Assembly: GCA_037013685.1 (NCBI GenBank)
Contig: CM072893.1
Location: 22,835,736-22,899,735 of the forward strand
Length of the DNA: 64,000 nt
Reading direction: 5' to 3'
DNA from: Acridotheres tristis
Lineage: Eukaryota; Chordata; Aves; Passeriformes; Sturnidae
The position numbers and the translations under genes are program-made. The notes beneath the pieces were generated by a model. It was not told the origin of the DNA and searched no databases. It saw only the letters and a program-made list of their open reading frames with translations. This document shows, piece by piece, positions 36,031 to 48,600 of the stretch (positions are counted from its first letter, which is position 1; the number at the start of each line of letters is the position of its first letter).

Positions 36031-39000
36031 ATATATTTGGGAGAGAACTGTGAAAGTACTAAATTTGTCAGAGTGAAGGTTTCAGACTGCTACAGGAGGA
36101 AGAATTATAGTAAAGCACTAGTTCTTTATTTATTAAGACAAGAAAGTGATGATTGTGTGCACATGAAGGCAGTTGCTTTAGTTTTCCTGAAGGTAACTAA
36201 AAAGTGTACAGGAGGCTGCAGGTGATGGTAACTTTCTGATTCAAGTACTTGCTGAATCAAATTTCTAGACCATCCAAAATGCACTGGTTTGTTTGAAGCA
36301 AAGGGATATGTTTTTGATTATGGTCAATGGAGTCAATTCAAGTCTGTTTTATACTGTGTATCAAGTCCATGCTGCACAAAACACTTATTTAATGTGTGTT
36401 TGCCTGATTCTGTCTCTAACTAGAGCTGTTGTATCCAACAGAACTTTGCTTCTATCCCTGGGAAGACAATGGCCAACTTCCAGCACAGAATGTCTGGTGG
36501 CTGCTTTGGGGCTTGTGCACAGCTTGTGCCAACTTGAGGAACAGGCAGACATGCATGTGCTTTATATGTACATTTGTATGTGTGAATGGGGGCAAGGAGT
36601 AACTTAGAGGGATTCAAGGGACAAGGTTTTGCATTGCATTTCCTGGTTAAAAGTAGAGGGGGGACAGTTTCTTTTTCCCAAGCATGGACTAGATTATTTA
36701 TCATTCAGTGCTCTCAGGAAAGGCTGGGGGGAAGAGGAGAAGGGTGAGGAAGTAGAAGAGAAAAGCGCCCTTTCTTCAGGTGTGTGGTATGCAATGTATT
36801 GTTGCTCTTCCAATCTACAGTAACAAACTTTTCTGTTCCAGCTCAGGAGAGGGAATACATGAGCATATCAATATGGATTGTAGGAAGCTGTTAAGGGAAA
36901 GGTTATGTCTGTCGGGAAGGTGTTTCCTGGCAGAGGGGGAGATGTTTGCAGCAGCACTGCCTTCATCCTGGGCAGGCTCTGTCATCCATGTGCTCAGGAT
37001 GAGGTTGCAGATGGTACGAATTTACAGAAGTCATAAATGTAAATCTCTGACTTATCACTTACTGCTGAGTTTTGGTGTTTTGACACAGACCGTGCCACTG
37101 TCCACAGAAATATCTTCAGGCTTAGAGAAAATACTGATGAAAATGAAAGCGTGGCTCAGAGATGGGCTTCTCCTGTATTAGGTCTGGAATGATGATGTCT
37201 CCCATCACAACATTCTCCTTGTCACTTCAGTCCTCACAGAAGATGATTGGCTGACTGTTCAAAATAAGTCAAGAGGGGAACAGGAGCAGAGAAGCTGAAA
37301 TTTGGAGAGGAGCAAGTGAGTAACAGAAGATAGTCATCCTTGAAGGGAAACCAGTTTCTCTGAAGAATGGGAATTTCTCCTCAATGTGTGCATCTGGCTT
37401 GAATGCTAATATACTTTCAAAGGGAGTGTGCCAGAGTGCCTCTTGTCTGTAGCTAAGCTTCAGTTTCCTTGGTTTGCTAGCATCCTGAATCTCTGTTGTG
37501 AGTTGAATCAGACACTGGAAACGTGGACAGAATTGTGTGGCTCTGACTCTCTCCTTGGCTCCATTGCCTCTGGTTCCTTTTCAGAGCAATGTGAGACTGT
37601 TACAGACTGGAAGGCAGAGTGGAAAGTCTTTCTGTGCAGTGTTGCCTATATTGTGTTCTGTGGTTCGTTATCTAGATTTGTCAGGTCTTCTCTACCTTTC
37701 CTCCTGCATGAAGCTGCATGAAACAACCACTGCAACCACTTTCTTGCTCTTAAGAGGTGTTGTGGGTTCATGATGTTCAATTCACCATCCCTGCATGTAG
37801 GATGTACTCTTACTGTTTTGTAGGCATCCTGACACTTAGCAGGTGCAGGGCTAATTTGGGACCAGGTATTAAAGCGAGCTTTTAATGTGCATTGCCCTGT
37901 CTAATTAGTAAATTCTTGTTGTCTCTCCTCTGAGATTGAAGCACATATTCCTTTAAGTCTAACCATCCATCAAAGAGGACTTGAATGAGGCCCTGCTATG
38001 GTTGGTAGACACAGGCAGCTAATGACAAGAGAGAGCCCATTTCCTTTGAGAAGAGAGACCTGTACCAAGGTGATTTATAGTTCCAAAGATTTATTAGTGT
38101 GGGGGCTGAAGAGAGTCTTGCAAGCTGGAACCCAACAGCTTAGGTTTTTTTCAGGGGAAAAAGAAATCTGTGTTTGTACCTCTTCCCCACTCCTGAAAGA
38201 AGTGAACTCATCAGAAGCAGCAATTGCAAACTAAGCTGGGGCAAGTAGCAACTGCTATTATTGCTGTGCTTGGTCTCTTCCTTCTGGTGCAGCTGTGTTG
38301 AGCTTCACACCTGTGCTTTGTTCAGTGACCTGCTTTGGCTGTTCAGGCTGATTTAATGAGGGATGAGGATGGAGCAGGAGCGTCTGATTGAATAGTTTCT
38401 CTCTTGCATCTGATTTTCTGTTTTGGCCTAGAGCATGTTTTTGTTTTCTGTATACTTCCCTTGGACTTTCTCCTCTTTGACAGTGGAGAAGCAAGGGAGT
38501 CTGCTCCAGATGTTAGAAAAGCAGTAATGTTTCTCTAACATTTGTTTTCTGATGGTCTCAGAGAAGTCTGGGAACATGGAAGTGCAGACCACTTCAGGTA
38601 AGTTTGGAGCCTGGCAAAGCACGGACTTCATGCTCCTGGTATATGGTGGAAAATACAAGGTACTTTAGTAGTATTGTGTGCAGGTGAGCAGTGCTGTTGG
38701 CACTGTGCAATATCTGAGTCCTCTGCTTCCCAGACTGGTTTGTGAGATCCTCAAGGTCCTGATATCTGTGCTGGCTCTTCGGCTCTCTCAGTAGAGCTGG
38801 TGATATTATTCCCTGCTAATTTTGGGAGTGACTGAGGCTGGTTGAAGCCTCAAAATATGGAGCAATTAACCTGCCTCAGAAGGGGCAGTGAGCCAACAGG
38901 TTTTGAAGAGGAGATACAGCAGAGGAACACTCCTCTGTACCAAAGAAATGGCTACTTTACTAGTTTGTATTGTGGTTTTGTGGTCTTTCCCCATACTTGG

Positions 39001-42000
39001 TCACAAGTAAAACACGCTGCAGAAGTTAATGATATGCTGATGTTTGGTTGCCTCCATTAGTCCTGGTAAAACCAACCTGAAAAAAAAAAAAAGGAGAGTA
39101 AAATGATGGCGGGTAAGCTTGAATATGGAACTGTTATTCACCAAATCCTGCAATAGTACCAGAGACATTTGAAATTACTAGGAGATTGTTTTAAAATTAA
39201 TAAAAGGTAGTATTCCCTTCACACAGTGTGAACTCAGTGCTTGAGAGGTTGTGGAGGTGGATGATGCCAGCAGTTTTGAAAGTGATTTTGTAAATTCATG
39301 GATAGCAGGTTCATCATGGGGAACTAGGTGGGGATACACTCTTTAAAATCCTTAATACAGCAATTATGGATGCAAAGTGAATGACCACAGAAGGTTGCCA
39401 AGCTTAGATGATCTTCCTGAACAGCATCTGCTAGTACCACTGGAGACAAAATGGTGAGTTCTATGAGCCATGGCTTGACAAAAGTGGGCATTTCTCTTCT
39501 TCTGGCAATGGTGGGTCAGTCCAGCATCTGGTGTTCAGCAGTGGTCAGTAGTAAATGTCTATGGAAAAGGTAAGAAACAAGAGTGAAAAGATCCTTTCCT
39601 GCCTATTCCTTCCCATCTTCCAATGGGGAGAGGTTAGGGATTCCGTGGCAAGAGTTTTCATCTGGACCAATGTTTCTTTTATATTTGCAGAAGATAGCTC
39701 TGTGAGCAGCTCATCTCTTCTTTCTGGACTTGCTAATGTTCTGGGTTTCATAGCCTCCGTTCAAATTCAGTGTTGTGCTCTGAGGAAGAAACACATTGTT
39801 CTGGTTTTAAATCCTTTGCCTGATTATCTTATGGAGTTATATAGTGAATGATTTCTCCCTCTAGATACCCTTCACTCTGTTTAAAGTGTTAATATTTTTC
39901 CCAAGCCACCCCAACTCTAGTATCAATGGCCTAGTGTGAAGCAGCAGCAAGCCACAGCTTGCAGGTACTTGCCGGCCAGTTGTTTTTTGGAATGGAGTTC
40001 ATATGGAGTAGAGTTCAGGCGTTCAAGCTCATCACTTCCTCCCAGTGCAACCTCTGACTGGAGTCCACAGAACTGCAGCCCAACATGAATTGATGGCTGT
40101 GTAATTGGTTCTTGTGTATTCACGTGATAAAAGATGAGTGACAGTTTCAGCTGGGTGGGACACTTGTAACTGGCTATGGAATCAAATACTGATGCTCAAG
40201 TAATGTGCTCATTTTAGTGTAGGACGTGTCAGTGAGGTTGGTTTTGGCATTACTTTGTGTGGGTGTTTGACTTACCAAGTAGAAATTGTTCTTTTAATAG
40301 CTATGTTTTTGGATGTGACTTCCTAAATTCTCAGAGCACATGGAAATAAGGCAAGCCATGGAAAGGAAAGGAGGAAACTGTGGTTTCACAGTTTGACCCA
40401 CAAAGCTGCCTATGCATTCCAGACTTCTGTTCCTTGAAGTGCTGGAGGACTGACTGCCAGCAGGTTGTCCTGCTTCACCTGGATAGCAGCTTACTGAGTG
40501 GCAGGAGGCAGAGTGGTACTTAATATCCCTTTATCAGATTTTTTTTTGCCATCAAAGGACAATGTATGTTAGGGAATCACCATGTCCATTGCAGACTTGA
40601 GGTGTGTGCCTGAAGAGTCTTTTTCTCGGTCCTTTCCAATGCAATCCTTTCCCTCTTATACCATTTTATGTGTAACTTTTCCCCAGTATACTGACATTAA
40701 GCATCATAATAAATTATTGCTCACCTTCTTGTCTTCTCTTTTCCCTATCTTCTATGCCATCTGTTTTGCCTGGTCACTTTCCTATCTTCATCTGGCTTAT
40801 CTCAGTTATCAGTGAAATTTAATAATTCTTAGCCTGCCTTGAAGCCCAGCCTGATCACAGATGCTGAAGGTGCTGTGAAACGGTGCTTTATTGATGTCAG
40901 CATGGTTTGAACTCTGCAAAACTTTTCCAGTGAGTCTTGTGGGAGGTGGGCACTAAACATCTTTGTGCCTTAAATGTGTATTATCTGTTAATGAAACCTT
41001 GTATGCCTTTCTCTGCATGCAGGGCTGGGGCTTTCTGGCCTGGCTGGCAGGTTTGATTTCTCACTCTGGTGCTTGTTCACAACCAAGCATGCCCTGAACC
41101 TGCAGATGGGGAGGAGGGGTTTTATTCAGGATCTTGGTTGCTTAGGGCTGAAGAGTTGACATGCTCCTAACACGTAGTATGAAAATCCTGAAGCAAATCA
41201 TGCTGTGTCGAGTGGAGAACTGGGGAGGTGGAAACTGCCCAAAGCTTTAAGGGCAAGTGGATTAAGGTTGTTGCAAGTGTGACTGTGTCAGGACTGGAAT
41301 GATCAGAACAGGAAAGCTCTAGGAGTCATTTCATGGCTGAGTTAAACGCAGATGAGGCTTTGCTTCCCTCCTCCACAGAGCACCTGTGTCTCCATGCCTC
41401 AGTGTCCTGGCCCTTTCTGTGTGTAGCATGTGCTCTGTATACATGCCTTTCGCCTTTCACCTTTTCTGGTCTTTGACTTGTTAAAACCCTCTGAGCATTA
41501 TTTCCCTCTCCCCTGATGAAGAACTCATTTAGACTTAATTTGTAAATTGTTTGAATATCACAGGGCAGAGGAGGAAGACCAACCACTCTGTTTTTGCGAT
41601 TTAGCTTCTTTCCCCTAAAAGCATGAACAAGTACAACTCCTGCCTCTGTATGATATCGAGAAAGAACTGCTGCCCTATGTGCTAAGATAAGGAAAGTATA
41701 TGTTTGTTGATAACTCCTCTTCTTCCTCACCATCCTGATCACTTTTTTCAAAATTTTCCTAAATATGAGAGTTTGAGTTTATTATATGTGTGTCTGTATG
41801 GCAAAAGGAAAAAGAAGAAAATAATTTGTGGCTTGTGGCACCAGGAAAAGAGATTCCTTCCACCTCTACTTTTAAACTGAAACATTCTTGATTTTTAGTT
41901 GTTCTGGCAGACCTGAAAGGATTCTCCCCTCCCCCTGACCTCACTGGCATGCATGGATTGCTGCTTATTGAAAAGTAATTTTCTGTCATAGATTCTAATG

Positions 42001-43829
42001 GAAAAGTTTATACAAAATGTCATTCTATATATATATACATACGTTTTTAAAACAATACTTGTTAACTGAAAACTTTGCCAGTCACATCTGAAAAAATACT
42101 GGGATTGGTCTTGGCAGTCTTGAACCTTAAAAAATAGAAAGGCGGTATTTTATAAGTAGAAGAAATTTTCTTCTTTTGCATCGTGATTCTTTAAGCATTT
42201 TCTATACATGAACAAATATTTAGACTTTTATCCAAAGCAGTGATAGCTGGAATATTTTCTTAAATCAATTCTACATGTCCTCTTGTAGGGTGTGGGGTTA
42301 TAGGAAGAAGAAGCCCTGGACCACATAAGGTTTGTGATAAAGTGTAAGCACAGATGACATTATGTACCTTTTCCCACTGGTGCAGGTTCACTCTGTTTCT
42401 CTGCACAGGCTTGAAATTGGCCTGGTCAACATGGGTCTGCTTTTGTTCATTCTTGTGTCTGTTTCTCAGATGCTGGCATAGATTTCACAGCAAGCATACT
42501 TTGTCCAGAAATGTCAAAAGCTGCTTCTAAGGAAAAGTCGTGAGCATTGATGGACCAAAGACATGCAGTATCTGGCTGAACTCATCTCTGTGAGAAGTAC
42601 TTAAGACAGCTTGGGTGAGGCTGAAATAAATAGGATTGAAATTGAAAAATGATCTTTTCTGTGAGAGTCTTTCATAAAATGTGATAGAAATAGATACGGC
42701 CTAAAAAGAAACCAGAATCATGGAGTTGAACCAGGCAATTTGCTTCTCTGCTTTGCAACCTGCTGCAGCAATGTGTCACAGTTGTATTTTAGGTAGCTCA
42801 GAAATTAAAAGTCTGTGCCCTGGGGGTTGTGCTGCCTGTGTGCTCCCTTCCTACAGTTGGAGTCCCTGAAGATCTCCTTTCCTTGTTGTCAGGTTTGTTG
42901 TAATTGCATCATCTCCTAGGGCTTGCTCAGCATTCCAGTGTACCTGTCCTTTGATAATAGTGGCATCTTTGCACTTCCCTGCTTACCACCCGGTCTTCAC
43001 TGCAGAATCAAGACCAAGCTTTTAGATTATGGCAATTCTTGCTTTCTAGTAGGATATTGCAATCATAAGAGACACCAGGTGAGTTTTTTAAAACTGTGGT
43101 TTAACAAAAAACCAACAAACAAAAAAAATGCTCCAGGCCTCACTGCACTGAAGCTGTGATCATTAATCCACCTGAGCAGCAGCTTTAACTTGTCTACAAG
43201 ACCTGACAAGCCAGAACAAGCATTTCTATCCTGAAGGCAATGGTGATAATTCAGAAAAAGCATAGATGCTAGCAAGTCCTGAGAATCAGCAGATTGCAGC
43301 ATGCCACACACAGGATGCCAGTTTTTGACTTGTGGGGCATCTGATATCAGTCTGGTTTAATACAGGAGCAATACACCAGTGGCCAAGTTTTTCAACCCAC
43401 ATGCAGCAGGTTTCCAGGTAGTTTTGCAAAACCAAAGTCTTGTAGCAGAAAGGGAGACAGAACAAGTGAAGTCCTACTATGAAAAACAGTTTTGGTTTGC
43501 TAATGGGAGATGCCTCAGCTAAAAGAGAACCTGGAGCCTTTGTTGCTGTCCTTGTGATTATGGTTGTTGCCTGACTTTTGGAGCAGGTGCTGGAGAAATT
43601 GACTTACTTTTTGATTACTTTTCTCAGCAATAAGAGCTCTCACTCTGTCCTTGGCACAGTTCTTGCTATCCTATTTGTGACCTGCACTGTCTGTGTTATT
43701 CTCCCTGAGTCTGTTGCCTTTCTAAATCTCAGTATGAAGGTACTAGACTAGAAATCCTGTCTTAGGAGCATAGGCTACACCAGGCCTTCAAGAATCTGTG
43801 ATGCATCGCATCCCTTCACATGCTTTTAT

Positions 43830-44760
43830 TGTCCATCACTGGATTTCTTTTCTCCTTTACATCCTGCACTGCCCTGTTCCACAGGCTGGGGGAAGGATGC
43901 CATGGCCTGACTTCTCAGTGTGTGTCCCACTGCTAACTGTGCCCCAGCTATGCCAGGCAAACTGTCCCACTCCCACCCCCTCCTCTTGTTGGCCCCAGAT
44001 TGGAGCCCCTGAGAGGTCTTTGTCCGCCTGTTGAGAGCAGCCCCCGTTCCTCCATTCCCACATGGCGCACCCTCCCCAGCAGCCCTCTCCCCATTCAGCG
44101 GTTTGGGCTGAAAGAACCTTGGCTAATTACGTCGGGCTGAAAATTACCACTTTGCCTGTTGTCCTGCTGCTGGGCCCATTTGTGTGGGGCCTGTAGTTAG
44201 AGGGAACAAAGTCCCCCCCGTGGAGCCAGGCAGGCCCCAAGTGTGAAGCTACAGGTACAAGCAAGAGGGGAATGAAGGGAATAATTACCAGCTTCTCCAG
44301 GTGAAAGCCCCGTTAAAACTTCAATAAGCCAATTAGGGGCCAGGGTGTGTGTGTGGAGAGAGTCTCCCCCACCTATAACTGATTCCCACCAGGCAATTAA
44401 CAGAAATCATTTCACGGAGGGGAGGATAAGAAATGGCTCTTAGAATTGTCTTGTGTTGGGGGGGGCTGAAACAGCACGACTGCTGCAATGGTCCTCATGT
44501 ACTCCAACCTCCCTGCTCACTGTGTGGCCTGAAAATGTTGGTGGGGCTAGGAGGAGAGGGAGGAGGGAGGGCAAATGGCAAAGTAAAAGGAATCGCTGGA
44601 GCTTTACACCTGGGCAGGCTTTGAGAAAGCGAGGGCTGGAGTTCAGAGCTTCTTGTAAGGCTGTGTGTGGGCCCAGAGCACCGAGCTCAAGGGGGCTGCT
44701 GGGTCTGGGGAAGTGGGCAAAGATTGAGTTAGGGTGTCTTCCCCCTGGGGGTGAGGGGGA
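43830..44760. promoter_or_regulatory. Candidate conserved enhancer D (intron 5)
   Basis: Four TAATTA-class sites occur within 280 bases: CTAATTAC (44123-44130), TAATTACC (44282-44289), CCAATTAGGG (44329-44338) and CAATTAA (44394-44400). Between them are GGGAACAAAG and scattered CpGs (tacgtcggg near 44130, ttcacgg near 44412). Regular clustering of homeodomain sites is typical of developmental enhancers read by DLX/MSX/EMX-class factors. No coding or transposon explanation is seen. Confidence 0.55.
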
Positions 44761-47700
44761 AGGGTAATGGCTCTGAGCAGAGTAGGGAGAGGAAGTATGA
44801 TGGGTGTGAAGGCTGGAAGTGGGTGTGCAGGTTGGTGACAACTGAATGCCAGGCGCTCGGAGATCTGCCAAGATGCATGATAGTCTGTTGGTACAAATGG
44901 TGTCCAGTATCTAATACTGTGCATGCGTCTCATCCAGGGATCATGTTTTTCTGCTGCTCAGTCAGCAGCTTCACCTGTTTCTTCGTTTCAATTCATTCCA
45001 AAAACCCAGGGAATTTTCTCAAGATAGAGATTTTATGAAGTTATCTTGCAACTCCCATGTACTGTATTGCAGATGGTATGTGCAGCAGTTGGAGGTAGAG
45101 TATGCTGTCTGGTGGGTACCTCGCAGGAGTCTTGCCCTTTGCTGTTTGAAAGGCTCCTCTGGGGAGTAGAGCAAGAATAGAGCATAGGATGAAGTTGCTA
45201 CAGATGGCTGAGATTTCTGTAGTGAAGTTGGAAGGGAGAATGCATTGTGTGAGTAAAGAAGTTGAGATACCAGCTGTGGTTATTTCACCTGCACTTGAAA
45301 AAGAAACAAAAAACCCAAATAAACCTTTAACTCCTCAAAACACACATGTAACTTTAGTAGCCACTTCCTTTGAATTTCTAATGTTATAGCTTCCGAGCAT
45401 TAAAAATGTTCTTTGAGATTTTGGTCTGGTTACTGATAAGCTGATGTAACTGTGCTGTAGTGGTATTTAATCACCTAGTCTCAAACTGACCTGAAAGTCC
45501 TAGATTTCGTCTTTTTTCTTCTGTTTCTCCCCCCTTTTCTTTCTCTGCAGAAAGCTACCTGTGGTAGGAACAGAGAACTGTATCTCTTGCACAGCCCAGA
45601 TTTTAGACTCAGAAGTGATTTCTCAGTTGAGTCATGTTTCTTTATTATTCAGCTTCTAATATGTAACCCCAGTGGTTGCCTGCAAAGAGAGCTCTGCTCA
45701 CAGAAAAGCCCTGGTAGGCATGCACAGACAAATCAGTTTTGGCACAGGCTTTGATTTTTGGTACAAGTTATTCAAATCAGTGCCTGAATTATGTTCTGGA
45801 ATAAATTTCTGTTATGGTTAAGGAGTCTCTTTTTCCTGTAATAACAGTAATAACTTGAACATCATTCGGGGTTTAAATTTGGTCTCAAGAGAGATAAGGA
45901 GGAATTCTTGTACAAACACTTCTGCATGAACAACTATCCAGGCCTGGCAAGCCCAGAGGTTTGGGGAGTGAGGAAAGATGAAGATTGTTGGACATACCGT
46001 GTAAATATGTATTTTACACTGTTAAAAATAGGTTATCAAGACTTTTCCTTCTATAAAGAAGCAGGATTGATGTCAAATACTTGTGTACCTACAGAAACAA
46101 TTCTGTTTGAAGTTCTGAAAAATGACAGCAGCACTGTGAAAAGCACTGTTCCAATATTCCTCTTGTACAGGAACACTCAGGATCCACAATCAACTTTTAT
46201 AGAGCCAGTCTGAATGTGATCCTCTTTTGGACATTTGCTTCTTCCTAAAAGCATGTGTTGTGTGGAGTATTGGAGAAAGCAGTGATACTTAGATATGAAC
46301 AGCCCTAGGAACATCAGGACTGTTTTGTGGATTGAATCACTAGTTTCTAATCAAGGGTATTTCCCCGTTCAGTACTGTAGTGTGGAAGAGTGTGCATGTA
46401 TTTGTCCTGTCTGGAATCTTTGTCTTGATGTCATTGAGCTCAGTTTTTCTCCAGAAATGAGGATTGTGCTCTGTATGAGGTGGCTTTTTTTCACAGAACT
46501 TACCTGGTGCAGGGCTGCTGAAGGGACAGTGATCAAGGTTGCAGGTGACTTGGGCACAGAGTATGGGGTGAAACTGCAAAGCAGTGAAGGCAAAATGGAG
46601 GTGTCTAGATTGGACATAGGCTAAGAAGCTTGCTGGGTGATGTGTCTACTATGCCAGGAATTGGGCTTTTGGGGGTATTAAAAGCTTTTTCTGTTCTTCA
46701 GCCTGAGTGTCTCTGAAGTCTGGAGGAAGACATGAAGTTAGAGGCCAAGGAGGAAGGCTGGAGAGGTGAAGCTGATGTTCCCTCTACCATGAGGCATGAA
46801 GTAAATTACCTGGGAGGCAATGGCATAAGCATTTATTTTATCTCATGAGCTGGAGTTCTGCCTCAAATGTGATTTCATGTTTCTGCCCGCCATCTCTGCA
46901 GTGCCCTTCAGCACTCTCTTTCTGGAGACTACTTTTTAGTGTCCACTTTAGTTGGCATATGAATGAGTTATTAGTCCGTCTGTTCATGCATGTGTCATTG
47001 ATGCTCCTTGCCAAGAGCACAGCATTTCCTCTTGGAGCTGTAGTGATTGTCAGCATTGCAGGGTTCATGGTCTTCTCTATGCCTTTTGCTTTCTCTCTGT
47101 GCTGAGTCCGTGGTGGGGTGTGGCAGAGCTCTTCTGTACCTTATCTGTGTGACATTTATGAGTTATATATCAGGAGCACAATTTAACTCTGAGTTGACTG
47201 GTGTCTTGGGGGATGCCGTAGCCTGCGCATGAGCTCAAAGAAGTAGCAGCAAACCTGTCAGAGCTTTCTAGTCTTTTTCTGGAATAAGCCTGGCTATTTG
47301 CCTTTAGCTGCTGGGTCTTTTCAGCAAGGTTATTCAACAAAGGTGAGGCTCTGCTGCAGTGAGATTCTTCTGCTTGCTCAGGTGAGCTTTATGTCCACCT
47401 GTTTTACCTGCTGATTTTTGTTGAATTTGTGGGTACAAAATGTTAACATATAACCCAGCTGTCTTGACTTCTGAGATACTGAAGATACTTGGTTCAGTTC
47501 TCTGGTCATCCTGTGAGAAGTACAAAGTATAGCTAAAGGAACTGGTCTGGGACAGTGAAGGGGCAACACCAGCCTTTCATGACCACCCAGTCCTGGGTTT
47601 GTCCAGCATTGCCTGCATCTAAGGCAGATGGGATTTCTTGTATGTTTGTGGTGCCTGCTTGCTCATAAAGAAGAAGATGCTAAACTGATGCTGTGCTGTT

Positions 47701-47939
47701 TTGTTTTTTTTTTTTTCCCTTGCAAATTAAATGCCCCTGGGGAAGGAGCACTTGCTTCTCTGCACTCTCTGTCTCTCTCTCTTTGTGTTTATCTGGTCTG
47801 TTGGAGAAGTCTCATGCTGGAGGTGGCAAAACTCCCTGTGCTGGGTTTCTGACCCCCTCCTCTCCCCTTCACAATGTTGTTACTGTTGCATCTGCTCTTC
47901 AGCAGGGGCTCCATCAAGTTTGTGTGACCTTAGCGCTGT

Positions 47940-48600
47940 ATTCATGCTGGAGGAGTTACCTTCCATAATGATGTCAACTGATGAGGCTGGCAGGATGGTG
48001 GCGGCCGCGATAAGACATGACATGTTCTAATGATTCGCCTTAGCGAGCTGTATGTGTGTGTTGGGGGGGGCACAGAGGGGCTTGCAGAGGGGAGGTGGGG
48101 GCCCCACAGGTGCCGACAAAGACTTTGACCTTTGCTGCTATAATATCAGTGTTTCACAGGCAGGGCGGTTCGGTAACCCACTTTCAGCCCATCAAAAATT
48201 GATTTAATTGCAATTTTTTCCCCCAATTAGGAGCACTGGAGCTTGACTAATTGGAGTAATAGAGAGTAATAAGGCTCTGATAAAAAGCCTTCCTCTGCCT
48301 CCTTTGTATCTTGTGTCATCGCCTGTCAGAGGTCAGAGAGCTTGCATATTCTATTAGGCAGAGTTGCCTTCATTTGTACAAATTAGTTTACCCAACAGTA
48401 ATTAAAATGCCAGTGCGGGTCGGGGAGAGCTGAATACAATTGATGGGCACGTTGGTGAAGGATTTGACAGCTCTGGTGGCCTCCCTTGCCAAAGCGTGTC
48501 AGTGCTGAATCAAAGGCTACACAAACCCACGGACCCGTGTGTTTAACCCGCGGCACTGTCGGCACCAACTGCTCTCTCTCTTCTCCTATCTCCTTTTTGG
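47940..48600. promoter_or_regulatory. Candidate conserved enhancer E (intron 5)
   Basis: This is the block with the strongest conserved-element look in the intron. It contains an isolated GCGGCCGC (48001-48008) followed by CGATAAGA, and three TCF/SOX cores in 19 bases, ACAAAGACTTTGACCTTTG (48116-48134). It also has TTTAATTGCAATT near 48203, CAATTAG (48224-48230), CTAATTGG (48247-48254), two AGTAATA/AGTAATAA copies (48255 and 48266), a perfect TTTGTACAAA palindrome (48373-48382) and TAATTA (48399-48404). CpGs persist to 48560. A Wnt-responsive homeodomain enhancer is a reasonable reading, but it is inferred. Confidence 0.6.

Noticed and set aside
41326..41751. 141-codon minus-strand frame in intron 5
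   Set aside because: Basic composition without a recognisable motif and no supporting gene structure. I cannot exclude a decayed repeat.
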